In this document: positions 9,467 to 18,523 of the stretch, in pieces
How the letters are laid out: each line of letters starts with the position of its first letter
Position numbering within the stretch: position 1 is the first letter of the stretch
Assembly: GCA_947166905.1 (NCBI GenBank)
Contig: CAMVFZ010000011.1
Span: forward strand, 1-58,978
Length of the DNA stretch: 58,978 nucleotides
Source of the DNA: an uncultured Prevotellaceae bacterium
Lineage (GTDB): Bacteria; Bacteroidota; Bacteroidia; Bacteroidales; UBA932
Direction of reading: 5' to 3'
The notes under the pieces: model-generated
Told to the model about the DNA's origin: nothing
The model's input: only the letters and a program-made list of their open reading frames with translations
Database searches by the model: none
Made by a program: the position numbers and the translations under genes

Positions 9467-10906
9467 ATGGATGCACAGAGAGTCCTTGAGATTTTCAAGG
9501 AAATTACAAAGATTCCCCGCGAATCCGGCCATGAAGAGCCGATGACCCAATTCCTGTTGGATTTTGCCGCCAAGCACTCGCTCAAAGCAAAAAGAGATGC
9601 CACTGGCAACGTTGTTATCAGCCGCCCTGCATGCAGGGGCAAAGAAGACGTACCGACGTTAGTTTTACAAGCCCATCAGGACATGGTCTGCGAAAAGAAC
9701 GCAGGCGTGGTTCACGACTTTACCAAAGACCCTATCAAATACGTGGTAGAAAATGGCTGGATGATCGCCAAGGATACTACTCTGGGAGCCGATGACGGCA
9801 TTGGCATAGCCTCTTGCCTTGCCCTTTTGGAAAGCAATCTTTACACTGGCCCTCTGGAGTGCCTGTTCACCATTTCAGAAGAGACCGGAATGGACGGAGC
9901 AATGGCCCTGGAGCCTGGTTTCTTCACTGGAAAAACCCTTATCAACCTTGATTCAGAAGACGAAGGCGAGCTCTTCGTAGGTTGCGCCGGAGGCGTTACC
10001 ACTTACGCCACCTTCAAATATGCAAAGGAAGAAGTAAAAGTATCCCACAGGCTTGTCAAGCTGCGCCTCTTCGGCGCCATGGGCGGCCACAGCGGAGACG
10101 ACATCAATAAAGAGCGCTGCAACACTGTTCAGCAGCTGGCCCGCTTCCTCTTCGAGGAAATGAAATACGGTCCAATGCAGCTCATCCACATCAACGGAGG
10201 CAACAAGCACAACGCCATCGCCAGAGAGGCAGAGGCCGTAGTGGCAGTATCCGCAGAAAGGAAGAAAGAGCTCATCGGCCGTTTCAACGACTTTGTAAAA
10301 GCCCTTTCGGCAGAGTTCGCCGTTTCAGACCCTGAGGTTACCGGAATGTGGGAGCACTACAGGGGTGCCGACAGGCGTGTTGCCATCGACGGCAAGACTG
10401 CCGAAAAGCTGATATCGGCCCTTGTAGCCGTTCACCACGGTGTACTGGCCATGAGCCAGGATATCCCCGGCCTTGTAGAAACATCCAACAACCTGGCATC
10501 GGTCAAGATGGGCAAATACAGGACAATAGAGGTTACTACAAGCCAGCGAAGCAGCGTAGAAAGCGCCAGGGACTTCATCGCAGACAAGGTAGAGGCTTGC
10601 TTCCGCCTTGCCGGCGCAGAGGTGGAAAGGGCAGACCCGTACCCCGGCTGGAAGCCCAATATGAACTCACACATACTCAAGATAAGCTTCGACAGCTATA
10701 AAGCCCTCTTCGGCAACGAGCCCAAGGTCAAGGCAATTCACGCCGGCCTGGAATGCGGTTTGTTCCTGGAGAAGTTCCCGGACCTGGACATGATATCCTT
10801 CGGTCCTACGCTCCGCGGCGTTCACGCCCCGGGAGAAAAACTGGATCTCGCCTCCAACGAGAAATTCGTTAAGCACCTTGCAGACGTAGTAACAAAATTC
10901 AAATAA
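9467..10906 (+). CDS. pepD: aminoacyl-histidine dipeptidase (M20 family)
   Basis: This is a cytosolic metallopeptidase cleaving Xaa-His and related dipeptides. The M20C signatures are present: QAHQDMVCEKN, LGADDGIG, SEETGMDGA, GGHSGDDINKERCN and the C-terminal GVHAPGEKLDLASNEKF. I place the start at the ATG encoding MDAQRVLEIFKEI. In-frame sequence before it overlaps the dnaA end and encodes a non-conserved leader. The length is 479 residues, normal for PepD. rpe begins one base after the stop codon, so the two are almost certainly one transcript. Confidence 0.94.
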   Translation: MDAQRVLEIFKEITKIPRESGHEEPMTQFLLDFAAKHSLKAKRDATGNVVISRPACRGKEDVPTLVLQAHQDMVCEKNAGVVHDFTKDPIKYVVENGWMIAKDTTLGADDGIGIASCLALLESNLYTGPLECLFTISEETGMDGAMALEPGFFTGKTLINLDSEDEGELFVGCAGGVTTYATFKYAKEEVKVSHRLVKLRLFGAMGGHSGDDINKERCNTVQQLARFLFEEMKYGPMQLIHINGGNKHNAIAREAEAVVAVSAERKKELIGRFNDFVKALSAEFAVSDPEVTGMWEHYRGADRRVAIDGKTAEKLISALVAVHHGVLAMSQDIPGLVETSNNLASVKMGKYRTIEVTTSQRSSVESARDFIADKVEACFRLAGAEVERADPYPGWKPNMNSHILKISFDSYKALFGNEPKVKAIHAGLECGLFLEKFPDLDMISFGPTLRGVHAPGEKLDLASNEKFVKHLADVVTKFK

Positions 10907-10907
10907 T

Positions 10908-11570
10908 ATGGCCGTACAACTTGCCCCGTCCATGCTTGCAGCCGATTTCCTGAATCTTTCGGCCGGTGTGGAGATTGTTAACAAACATGCCGATATCTTC
11001 CATTTGGACGTGATGGACGGCATACTTGTACCCAACCTTTCATTTGGCTTCCCGGTAGTGGATGCCATCGCAAAAAAGGCGGAAAAGCCGCTTGACGTGC
11101 ACCTTATGATAGTTAAGCCCTGGAACTACTTCCAGCGCTTTGCAAAGAGCGGTGCCAGCATGATAAGCTTCCACCTTGAAGCCGCCCGCCTGGACGGCAA
11201 AAACCCTTCTGCACTGCTGCAGGAGCTCAAAGGCCTTGGCGTCAAGGCAGGTCTTGCCATCAACCCGGACATCCCGGTAGAAGATCTGTACCCCTATCTT
11301 CAGGATGCAGACTTCATACTGATAATGAGCGTTTTCGCCGGCTTCGGCGGACAAAAGTTCATTCCGGAGTCAATTGACAGGATTGCAACGCTTAGGAAAG
11401 AGCTGGACAAACGCGGGCTCAAGGACGTGAAGATAGAGGTTGACGGGGGAGTAGGGGCAGGTAACGCAGCCGCCCTGGCCCAGGCCGGAGCGGAAATCCT
11501 GGTTGCAGGTAGCTCTGTATTCAGGGCAGAAGACCCCGCCGCAGCCTGTGCCGCTATAAAATGTAGCTGA
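10908..11570 (+). CDS. rpe: ribulose-phosphate 3-epimerase
   Basis: Rpe interconverts ribulose 5-phosphate and xylulose 5-phosphate in the pentose phosphate pathway. The TIM-barrel sequence is clear: LAPSMLAADFLNL, FHLDVMDGILVPNLSFG, HLMI and the C-terminal DGGVGAGNAAALAQAGAEI. One change stands out: the loop that normally reads MSVNPGFGGQ is MSVFAGFGGQ here, so the Asn-Pro pair is Phe-Ala. The length of 220 residues is typical. The 3' end overlaps the convergent birA gene by 17 bases. Confidence 0.93.
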   Translation: MAVQLAPSMLAADFLNLSAGVEIVNKHADIFHLDVMDGILVPNLSFGFPVVDAIAKKAEKPLDVHLMIVKPWNYFQRFAKSGASMISFHLEAARLDGKNPSALLQELKGLGVKAGLAINPDIPVEDLYPYLQDADFILIMSVFAGFGGQKFIPESIDRIATLRKELDKRGLKDVKIEVDGGVGAGNAAALAQAGAEILVAGSSVFRAEDPAAACAAIKCS

Positions 11571-12300
11571 TTTCCTTAAACGCGAACTTTCGCAGGCTGC
11601 CGTCAGGCATTTCAACATACAGGAGAGCCTCGCCGTCTATACCTTTGATGGTACCGGTAAAGGTTTCTCCTGTTTTTGTATCCGTATAATCGGCCTTGAT
11701 ACCAAAGCGGAAAAGGCTGTCCAGATAACGCTGGCGCAGCGCCTCCGGGTCTTCATCCAGCAAAGAGCAAAAACGCTCCAAAAAAGCCTTTAAAACATCC
11801 TTGATATCGTATTCTGTGTGGGTAACCTTGGCCATCGACACCGGATTCATCAGCTGCGGGGGAAAATCGGTCTGGTTGACATTGATTCCAATGCCGATTA
11901 TGCTGGCATCGACCATCCCCTCAGTGGAGAGGATATTCTCTATCAGCATACCGCAAATCTTCTTGTTGCCGATGTAGATATCATTGGGCCATTTGATGGT
12001 TGGACGGAGCCCGTAGCTATCCAGTAACTCCTTGACAGCCAATGAAGAAACAATACTTATATAAAACTGCTCTTTAGCCGGGATACGGCGTACTCCATCC
12101 CTTCCGGGACGAAGCAACAGAGAGAAGGTAAGGTTTTCTCCGCGGCCGCTGCTCCACTTGTTTCCGCGCTGCCCTTTACCGGCTGTTTGGAACAAAGCGG
12201 CGACTGCTGTCAGGTTGCCTAACTCTCCGATACGCCTGCGGACCTCTTCCTGAGTGGAATCTACAGTATCAAGCCAAATCGTTTTTACACCCTCATTCAT
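11554..12300 (-). CDS. birA: biotin--[acetyl-CoA-carboxylase] ligase, short form without HTH
   Basis: This enzyme attaches biotin to the carboxyl-carrier subunit of biotin-dependent carboxylases. The 248 residues are the catalytic and C-terminal domains only. The biotinyl-AMP loop GKGQRGNKWSS, KWPNDIYIGNKKICGMLIE and IGIGINVNQ are all present. The N-terminal repressor domain of E. coli BirA is absent, so a DNA-binding role is unlikely. It is transcribed against its neighbours and shares a short divergent gap with rsfS. Confidence 0.93.
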   Translation of the reverse strand: MNEGVKTIWLDTVDSTQEEVRRRIGELGNLTAVAALFQTAGKGQRGNKWSSGRGENLTFSLLLRPGRDGVRRIPAKEQFYISIVSSLAVKELLDSYGLRPTIKWPNDIYIGNKKICGMLIENILSTEGMVDASIIGIGINVNQTDFPPQLMNPVSMAKVTHTEYDIKDVLKAFLERFCSLLDEDPEALRQRYLDSLFRFGIKADYTDTKTGETFTGTIKGIDGEALLYVEMPDGSLRKFAFKEISYIL

Positions 12301-12310
12301 GGGAACTTAA

Positions 12311-12341
12311 TTTGTAATCTCTTATAAAAGTATTATCTTTG
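12311..12341 (+). promoter_or_regulatory. promoter of rsfS-ftsH-cdsA-psd (TTTG-N19-TATCTTTG)
   Basis: TTTG (12311-12314) and TATCTTTG (12334-12341) are separated by exactly 19 bases, a full consensus match. The predicted start near 12348 leaves a leader of about 20 bases before the rsfS ATG. Confidence 0.85.
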
Positions 12342-12370
12342 TAAATGCAAAAATACGAAATAAACCAAAT

Positions 12371-12829
12371 ATGAAAATATCTCCCGTTAAAATCATTGCC
12401 GATGCAATGCTGGAAAAGAAAGCTCAGGACGTAATGTCACTGGACCTCAGAGGTATCGGCACCGCTATATGTGACCACTTCGTAATCTGCAACGCAGATT
12501 CCACTACAGCCGTTAACGCAATTGCAGACAACGTGCTGGTAAAGATGGAAGAAAAGGCCGGCCAGAAGGTACTGCGCATGCAGGGCCTGGAGAACGGCTT
12601 CTGGATTATCCTTGATTACGGAGAGGTAGTAGTTCACATTTTCCTTACAGAGTACCGCCAGTTCTACCGCCTGGAGGATCTTTGGGCAGACGCCAAACTG
12701 CGCCGCTTCAAAGACGAGCCCAAGGTAGCCGCCCCCGCTGCAGAAGAGGCCAAGGAAAGGGTTAAGCCCAAGGCCGCATCCAAGCTGCGCGCCGCTGCAA
12801 GGAAGAAACAAGCAAAAGAGAAAGAATAA
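12371..12829 (+). CDS. rsfS: ribosomal silencing factor RsfS
   Basis: RsfS binds ribosomal protein uL14 and blocks subunit joining when nutrients are low. The core (residues 1-115) shows DHFVICNADSTTAVNAIADNV and the family hallmark DYGEVVVHIF followed by RQFYRLEDLWADA. A tail of about 35 residues rich in Lys, Ala and Pro follows the core. This is the first gene behind a consensus promoter, and its stop codon is directly followed by the ftsH ATG, suggesting translational coupling. Confidence 0.93.
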   Translation: MKISPVKIIADAMLEKKAQDVMSLDLRGIGTAICDHFVICNADSTTAVNAIADNVLVKMEEKAGQKVLRMQGLENGFWIILDYGEVVVHIFLTEYRQFYRLEDLWADAKLRRFKDEPKVAAPAAEEAKERVKPKAASKLRAAARKKQAKEKE

Positions 12830-14731
12830 ATGCCTGCATTCGATAAAAACAAGGTCAAGAAGCCGTTTTCTAACTTCTCCTGGTTCTACTTTATCCTGAT
12901 TCTGGGAATCTTCTACCTGTTGTTTTCCAACAGGGGAGTACCCTCTATCGAGGTTCAGTGGGCAGAGGTCAAGCAGATGCTTGCCGACGGAGACGTTAAA
13001 CAGGTCAATTTTGTCCGCAACGACTTTACGGGCACCGTATCGCTGCGCCCGGACCGCATAAACAAATACCTGAGCAAATACAACGGCCAGTTCCCGGACA
13101 GGTCGCCCCAGTTCAGGTTCATGGTATCTTCTAAGTTCGACCCTGAGGCCTCTTTTGAAGAGATCAACGCCAACCTGCAGGCAGACAACCAGTTCAAGGT
13201 TGTAATGGAGAACAACAACACCAACTGGGGAGACATCATCCAGTGGGGTATCTTCGGTCTGTTCTTCATCATAATGTGGGTTATGATGTTCCGTGGAATG
13301 AACCGCAACATCGGCGGTGGCCGCGGTGCAGGCGGAATCTTCAACGTAGGCAAGTCTACCGGCAAGCTGGCAGACAAGAATACAGTCAATGTTACCTTCA
13401 AGGACGTAGCCGGCCTGTACGGCGCAAAAGAAGAGGTAATGGAGATTGTAGACTTCCTGAAGAACCCCAGGAAATACACCTCTCTTGGTGCAAAAATCCC
13501 CAAGGGAGCCCTCCTGGTAGGCCCTCCCGGAACAGGTAAGACCCTGCTGGCCAAGGCCGTAGCAGGGGAGGCCAACGTTCCGTTCTTCTCTATCTCAGGT
13601 TCAGACTTCGTAGAAATGTTCGTAGGTGTAGGTGCTTCTCGCGTACGCGACCTCTTTGCCCAGGCAAAGGAAAAAGCCCCCTGCATTGTGTTCATCGACG
13701 AGATTGACGCCGTCGGCCGCGCCCGTGGCAAAAACGCCGGCTTCTCCTCCAACGACGAGCGTGAGAACACCCTGAACCAGCTGCTTACAGAGATGGACGG
13801 CTTTGCCTCCAACTCAGGCGTTATTATTCTGGCCGCAACCAACAGGGCGGACATCCTTGACAAAGCTCTTATGAGGGCCGGCCGCTTCGACCGCCAGATA
13901 AACGTAGAGCTCCCTGAACTCAAGGAAAGGATAGAAATCTTCAATGTACATCTCCGCAATATAAAGGTAGATCCTTCGTTTGACGTAGAGACCATGGCCA
14001 AGCATACCCCCGGTTTCTCCGGAGCCGATATCGCCAATGTCTGCAACGAGGCCGCTCTTACCGCAGCCCGCCGCAGCAAGGCCACAGTCACCACAGAAGA
14101 CTTCATGGAGGCAGTAGACCGCATCATCGGCGGTCTGGAGCGCAAGAACTCTACCATTATGACCCCTGCAGAGAAGCGCACCACAGCATACCACGAGGCC
14201 GGCCATGCAGTAGTAGGCTGGCTGCTTCCCAATGCAGATCCGGTATTCAAGGTAAGCCTCATCCCCCGCGGAAAGGCTCTTGGTATCACCTGGAACCTGC
14301 CTTCAGAGCGTAAGATTCACTCCAAGTCCTTTATTATGGACGAGATGTGCGTCCTTATGGGAGGCCGTGTAGCTGAAGAGCTTATCAACCACGAGCCCGC
14401 TTCCGGCGCACTGAGCGACCTTGAGCGCCTTACCACTATGGCCTACGCTATGGTCCAGTACTATGGAATGAGCGACAAGGTTGGCGCCCTGTCCTTCTAC
14501 GATTCCACCGGAGCCCGCGGCTTTGAACTTACTAAGCCTTACAGCGAGAAAACCGCAGAGCTCATGGACCAGGAGGTCCGCAAGCTCGTAGACGAGGTTC
14601 GCGCCCGCACAGAAAAGATTATTAAGGACAACTATGATGGCTTTGAGAAAGTAGCCCAGCTGCTTTTGGACAAGGAAGTCATCATGCAGACAGACCTTGA
14701 GGAGATACTTGGTCCCAAGGTAACTGCCTAA
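12830..14731 (+). CDS. ftsH: ATP-dependent zinc metalloprotease FtsH
   Basis: FtsH is the membrane-anchored AAA+ protease that degrades misfolded and regulatory membrane proteins. Transmembrane segments lie at about 17-33 and 134-154, with the small periplasmic domain between. The AAA+ motor has GPPGTGKT (231-238), FIDEID (288-293) and the second-region signature around [19 protein letters not shown]. The protease site is HEAGH (455-459). Length (633) and order are normal. The gene is coupled to rsfS and followed 24 bases later by cdsA. Confidence 0.98.
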   Translation: MPAFDKNKVKKPFSNFSWFYFILILGIFYLLFSNRGVPSIEVQWAEVKQMLADGDVKQVNFVRNDFTGTVSLRPDRINKYLSKYNGQFPDRSPQFRFMVSSKFDPEASFEEINANLQADNQFKVVMENNNTNWGDIIQWGIFGLFFIIMWVMMFRGMNRNIGGGRGAGGIFNVGKSTGKLADKNTVNVTFKDVAGLYGAKEEVMEIVDFLKNPRKYTSLGAKIPKGALLVGPPGTGKTLLAKAVAGEANVPFFSISGSDFVEMFVGVGASRVRDLFAQAKEKAPCIVFIDEIDAVGRARGKNAGFSSNDERENTLNQLLTEMDGFASNSGVIILAATNRADILDKALMRAGRFDRQINVELPELKERIEIFNVHLRNIKVDPSFDVETMAKHTPGFSGADIANVCNEAALTAARRSKATVTTEDFMEAVDRIIGGLERKNSTIMTPAEKRTTAYHEAGHAVVGWLLPNADPVFKVSLIPRGKALGITWNLPSERKIHSKSFIMDEMCVLMGGRVAEELINHEPASGALSDLERLTTMAYAMVQYYGMSDKVGALSFYDSTGARGFELTKPYSEKTAELMDQEVRKLVDEVRARTEKIIKDNYDGFEKVAQLLLDKEVIMQTDLEEILGPKVTA

Positions 14732-14755
14732 ACTAAACCGAAACCAAACAAAAAC

Positions 14756-15586
14756 ATGAGTAATACTGTCAAGAGAGGCATCTTTGGAGTTGTGTTCATA
14801 GCAGTAATGCTGGCCGGCTTGTTGATTAACGAGTACGGCTTCGCAGCTTTGATGATGTTCATCATGGTTGTGATGATGCATGAGTTCCTGCATATGACCG
14901 TCGGCAAGAAGTTCCTGCTTTGCAGGATACTGGCCATTATCGGCGGTATCATATTGTACTGCACCACCTTCGCCATCATAGCCTTCCACCTTCCCACCAA
15001 GTTCGTGGCCGTGCCGCTGCTGCCGTTCGCAGTACTTATGACGGCGTCGCTGTACTCGCACGACAGGGGTGATTTCCGCGATTTTTCCCACATTCTGGCC
15101 AGCCTGCTTTACATCGCACTGCCTATTTCGCTCGCCAACCTTCTGGTGTTCGACGACTTCGGAGTATTCTCCGGGCAGATGATGCTTGGCTTCTTCATTA
15201 TTATCTGGGCATCGGACGTGGGAGCCTATCTCTTTGGAATAACCCTGGGCCAGAAGTATGGCAAAAAGCTTTTTCCTCAGATTTCCCCCAAGAAATCATG
15301 GATCGGCTTCTGGGGAGGCATGTTCTCATCAATGCTGGCAGGCTTGATCCTTAGCCTTACAGACTTCTTCCCCTTCCACTACGTGCACTGCATGGTATTG
15401 GGCGCCATCATGGGCGTTTCCGGCGTGTACGGAGACCTCTTCGAGTCCATGTGGAAGAGAAGCAGCGACGTTAAGGACTCCGGCTCCATCATCCCCGGAC
15501 ACGGCGGTCTCCTGGACCGTTTTGACAGTTCACTCTTCGCCATCCCCGTTGGCGTTTTGTACCTAGTATTGTTTAACCTAGTATAG
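14756..15586 (+). CDS. cdsA: phosphatidate cytidylyltransferase
   Basis: CdsA makes CDP-diacylglycerol from phosphatidate and CTP. The 276 residues contain about seven or eight hydrophobic helices. The CTP-transferase signature KDSGSIIPGHGGLLDRFDSS near the C-terminus is intact, as is the earlier WASDVGAYLFG segment. It sits directly before psd in one operon, so the two supply consecutive parts of phosphatidylethanolamine synthesis. Confidence 0.95.
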   Translation: MSNTVKRGIFGVVFIAVMLAGLLINEYGFAALMMFIMVVMMHEFLHMTVGKKFLLCRILAIIGGIILYCTTFAIIAFHLPTKFVAVPLLPFAVLMTASLYSHDRGDFRDFSHILASLLYIALPISLANLLVFDDFGVFSGQMMLGFFIIIWASDVGAYLFGITLGQKYGKKLFPQISPKKSWIGFWGGMFSSMLAGLILSLTDFFPFHYVHCMVLGAIMGVSGVYGDLFESMWKRSSDVKDSGSIIPGHGGLLDRFDSSLFAIPVGVLYLVLFNLV

Positions 15587-15592
15587 CCTTAT

Positions 15593-16249
15593 ATGACACT
15601 GGATAAAGATTCTTACGGAACAATGATAAAAGTCTGCCTTGGCGTTCTTCTAGTCGCCGGCGCAGTATTGTATTTTATTCCCTCAAAAGCAGTATCCATC
15701 CCCATAGCGTCTATACTGTTCGCATTCTGCTGCTTTGTGGTTTACTTCCACAGGGTCCCGGTACGCAATGCCGTTGGCAATGACAAGATCATATCCTCCG
15801 TGGCCGATGGTAAGGTGGTCATCCTCAAGAAAGCCTTCGAGAAAGAATATCTCAACCGCGAGTGCATCCAGGTATCCATTTACATGGATTTCTTTGACGT
15901 TCACGCCAACTTCTGGCCAATGACAGGAGAAGTTACCTACTACAAGTACCATCCCGGCAAATACCTCCTTGCCTTCAAGGAAAAATCCTCTGAAGAAAAC
16001 GAGCACTCATCTACCGCCCTTAAGAGCAAATACGGAGAAATCTTCTTCAAGCAGATCGCTGGCACCTTCGCCCGCCGTATCGTATGCTACTCCAAGAAAG
16101 GCGCAGTAGAAACCGCCGGCAAGCAGTGCGGAATCATCAAGTTCGGCTCACGCATCGACATGTTCCTGCCCCTTGACGCCGATATCAAGGTAAAAATCGG
16201 AGACACCACCCGCGCCTGCGAAACCGTTATCGCCGAATTAAAAGGTTAA
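15593..16249 (+). CDS. psd: phosphatidylserine decarboxylase, short form
   Basis: Psd converts phosphatidylserine to phosphatidylethanolamine. The 218-residue protein is of the short archaeal/Bacteroidota type. An N-terminal hydrophobic stretch is followed by MDFFDVHANFWPMTGEV, and the self-cleavage site appears as FGSR (around residue 184), the counterpart of LGST, whose serine becomes the pyruvoyl group. The start lies 7 bases after the cdsA stop. A strong hairpin terminator follows about 35 bases downstream. Confidence 0.93.
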   Translation: MTLDKDSYGTMIKVCLGVLLVAGAVLYFIPSKAVSIPIASILFAFCCFVVYFHRVPVRNAVGNDKIISSVADGKVVILKKAFEKEYLNRECIQVSIYMDFFDVHANFWPMTGEVTYYKYHPGKYLLAFKEKSSEENEHSSTALKSKYGEIFFKQIAGTFARRIVCYSKKGAVETAGKQCGIIKFGSRIDMFLPLDADIKVKIGDTTRACETVIAELKG

Positions 16250-16282
16250 CACAGAAACAAACTAATAAAGAAACAAAAAGAT

Positions 16283-16330
16283 ACCCCCGAAAGCCATCCG
16301 CATTATTTTCTGGTTTTCGGGGGTGCTTTT
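16283..16330. terminator. bidirectional intrinsic terminator between psd and ispG
   Basis: ACCCCCGAAA (16283-16292) pairs perfectly with TTTCGGGGGT (16315-16324). The plus-strand read runs into GCTTTTTG and the minus-strand read into ATCTTTTTG, so both converging operons can stop here. Confidence 0.88.
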
Positions 16331-16374
16331 TGTTTCTAAAACCTCTGTATTAAATAAGAATAATTTAGAAGTAT

Positions 16375-17688
16375 TTATTTCAAATCCTTTTCTATCAATG
16401 AAACAAGTAGGTCCGGAGCCTCAGTATCAGGGATGTGACTAGCTACAGGGGTTTTACCTTTGTAGATAGTGACCTTGTGGTTGCCCTCTCCGACATACCC
16501 CCAATCCGCATCCGCCATCTCACCAGGCCCATTCACAATACAACCCATAACCGCAATCACCACATTATTAAGGTGAGCCGTGCGGCGCTTAACCTCCTCG
16601 AACGTCTCCTGAAGGTTGTACATCGTTCGGCCGCATCCGGGGCATGCAATATACTCCGGCTTATAAAAGCGACGCCTACAGGCCTGTAAAAGCTCATTCC
16701 TAAGGTATTCCGCATCAATTAGAGAGCTAGTGATATGCACGTCATCAATCTCCCTCAAAAGCAGCGCACGCCCAAAATCGCAGGCAGCATCCATAATCAA
16801 ACGCTCCCGGCTGGCAGAAGAATACTCTGCATAAGCCACCCTATCCTCTATACGAACCGAAGCAAGCCCGGATTTAAGCCTGCCATCGTAACGCGCAGCC
16901 AAATAGGCAGCAGCAGGAATCTCATTCTCCGGAGGCTCAGTAAGCGAAACCCTGATAGTATCGCCTATGCCTTCCTCAAGCAAAGTAGAAACGCCAACAC
17001 AGGACTTGATACGCCCCGAATCACCATTTCCAGCCTCTGTCACGCCAAGATGCATAGGGTAGTGCATATCCTCTTCCCGCATCATAGCAGCCAGCAGCCT
17101 GTAAGCCTCTGTCATCACTATGGTATTGGAAGCCTTCAGAGACACCACAACATGGTCAAAATCATTGTCCCGGCACATCTTTAGCCACTCCATCGCAGCC
17201 TCCGCCATACCACGCGGAGTATTTCCGTAAAGAGACGTGATTCTCTGCCCCAGAGAGCCATGGTTGACACCAACCCTTATCGCAGTACCACAACGCTTGC
17301 AAACCTCTATCAGCTGGGCGAATTTAAGGCAAGCCTGGTCATGCTCCTTATGGAAGTTACCCGGATTGATACGGACCTTCTCTACATAAGGAGCTACGGC
17401 AATCGCAGTCTCTGCAGAAAAGTGGATATCGGCCACAAGGGGAATATCATAACCCTTGGCTTCCAGGTATTTACGTATATCGATAAAGTTCTGTACATTC
17501 TGCTTACCCGGGCAGGTGATACGTACAAGCTGGCAACCGGCATCGTACATCCGGATACACTGTTCTGCCGTGGCTACGACATCATCGGTATGCGTGTTGC
17601 ACATGGACTGCACGACGATGGGATTGCCACCGCCAATAATAAGCTTTTTGCCGATCCTTACGGGTATGGTGCTAATTCTCTCCTTCAT
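16375..17688 (-). CDS. ispG: 4-hydroxy-3-methylbut-2-enyl diphosphate synthase (IspG/GcpE)
   Basis: IspG is the Fe-S enzyme of the sixth step of the MEP isoprenoid pathway. The TIM barrel (VQSMCNTHTDDV, VADIHFS, RINPGN, GVNHGSLGQR) and the cluster domain (CPGCGRT, then MGCIVNGPGEMADADWGYVG) are complete. The ATG at 17688 gives MKERISTIPVRIG; the in-frame TTG two codons earlier is less likely. The 437-residue length is odd: E. coli IspG has 372, while Bacteroidota forms are usually about 600 because of a large inserted domain. Here the insert is only about 90 residues. The start overlaps the upstream barrel gene by 17 bases. Confidence 0.93.
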   Translation of the reverse strand: MKERISTIPVRIGKKLIIGGGNPIVVQSMCNTHTDDVVATAEQCIRMYDAGCQLVRITCPGKQNVQNFIDIRKYLEAKGYDIPLVADIHFSAETAIAVAPYVEKVRINPGNFHKEHDQACLKFAQLIEVCKRCGTAIRVGVNHGSLGQRITSLYGNTPRGMAEAAMEWLKMCRDNDFDHVVVSLKASNTIVMTEAYRLLAAMMREEDMHYPMHLGVTEAGNGDSGRIKSCVGVSTLLEEGIGDTIRVSLTEPPENEIPAAAYLAARYDGRLKSGLASVRIEDRVAYAEYSSASRERLIMDAACDFGRALLLREIDDVHITSSLIDAEYLRNELLQACRRRFYKPEYIACPGCGRTMYNLQETFEEVKRRTAHLNNVVIAVMGCIVNGPGEMADADWGYVGEGNHKVTIYKGKTPVASHIPDTEAPDLLVSLIEKDLK

Positions 17689-18523
17689 ACACAATTCTTC
17701 TAGCTTGTTCTTTGATCTGGGATTTTGTCTTGCCTGAACGCAGACTTATCTGGTAGTGCAGGCCAACGGTAAATATAAGATCGAAGGGAGTAGCGAAACG
17801 ATAATACTCCTTGCTTGCATAATCGGCCCGGTACAAATCTCCAAGGCCGTAACGCATATTCAATTTAAAATGAAGTTCAAAAGGGGAGAAGACCAGGCCC
17901 ACACCGGCAGCAACCTTGAAACCATAGTCCCACTTGTACTCGTAATCGGTGAACTTGTCCATTAAATCCGGGTACTGGAAGTTGCCCTCACGGTGGATTT
18001 TATACCTATAGCCGATATACATGCCACCATCGGCGATGAGCTTGAAATTGCGGGAATCGATGTGGAACTGGGCCACCATTGGCACTTCTACAAAATCATA
18101 TACAACCTTGGTAGCACCCTCTACGGTCACGTTGTATTCGCCCTCGTCGTTAGGCTTGAAACAATAACCGTCCGTACCCTTGAAAAGACCTATCTGGATA
18201 CCGAAGTAAGGCATGTAACCGAAGAACTTGCCATACTTGGTAAAGGTTATACCATAATAAGCGGGGATGGTAAGGGAGCCCTGGGTTTTGGGCGGATTGA
18301 AGGTTGTCTTGGCCGTTCCTATACCATAGTTGACGCCTATCATCGAATAGTCGTTCAGCTGAAGGCGGTTGTCTATGCGCACGGTATCCAGATAAGCATT
18401 GGAAACCGTATCCCTGAACTCTATTTCCACAACAGGGCGCAGGGTATCCGCAGGCTCCTGGGCCCTAAGGGTAACCGCAAAGGCCATCACGGCCAAATAT
18501 ATGATAATCAGTCTTTTACTCAT
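17672..18523 (-). CDS. outer-membrane beta-barrel protein, PorT-like
   Basis: The 283-residue product has a signal peptide (MSKRLIIIYLAVMAFAVTLRAQ) and then alternating hydrophobic strands (YGITFTKYGKFFGYMPYFGIQIG, FKLIADGGMYIGYRYK) typical of the small PorT/OmpW-like barrels of Bacteroidota. It ends with a basic tail after the last strand. Its first codons overlap the Ig-like lipoprotein stop by 4 bases, and its own end overlaps ispG, so it sits inside a tightly coupled operon. Specific cargo or partner is unknown. Confidence 0.72.
   Translation of the reverse strand: MSKRLIIIYLAVMAFAVTLRAQEPADTLRPVVEIEFRDTVSNAYLDTVRIDNRLQLNDYSMIGVNYGIGTAKTTFNPPKTQGSLTIPAYYGITFTKYGKFFGYMPYFGIQIGLFKGTDGYCFKPNDEGEYNVTVEGATKVVYDFVEVPMVAQFHIDSRNFKLIADGGMYIGYRYKIHREGNFQYPDLMDKFTDYEYKWDYGFKVAAGVGLVFSPFELHFKLNMRYGLGDLYRADYASKEYYRFATPFDLIFTVGLHYQISLRSGKTKSQIKEQARRIVYEGEN

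Noticed and set aside
12955..14289. 444-codon open frame on the minus strand
   Set aside because: It lies wholly antisense to ftsH, whose motifs are all intact; the frame is open because of biased codon use and its product shows no recognisable domain.
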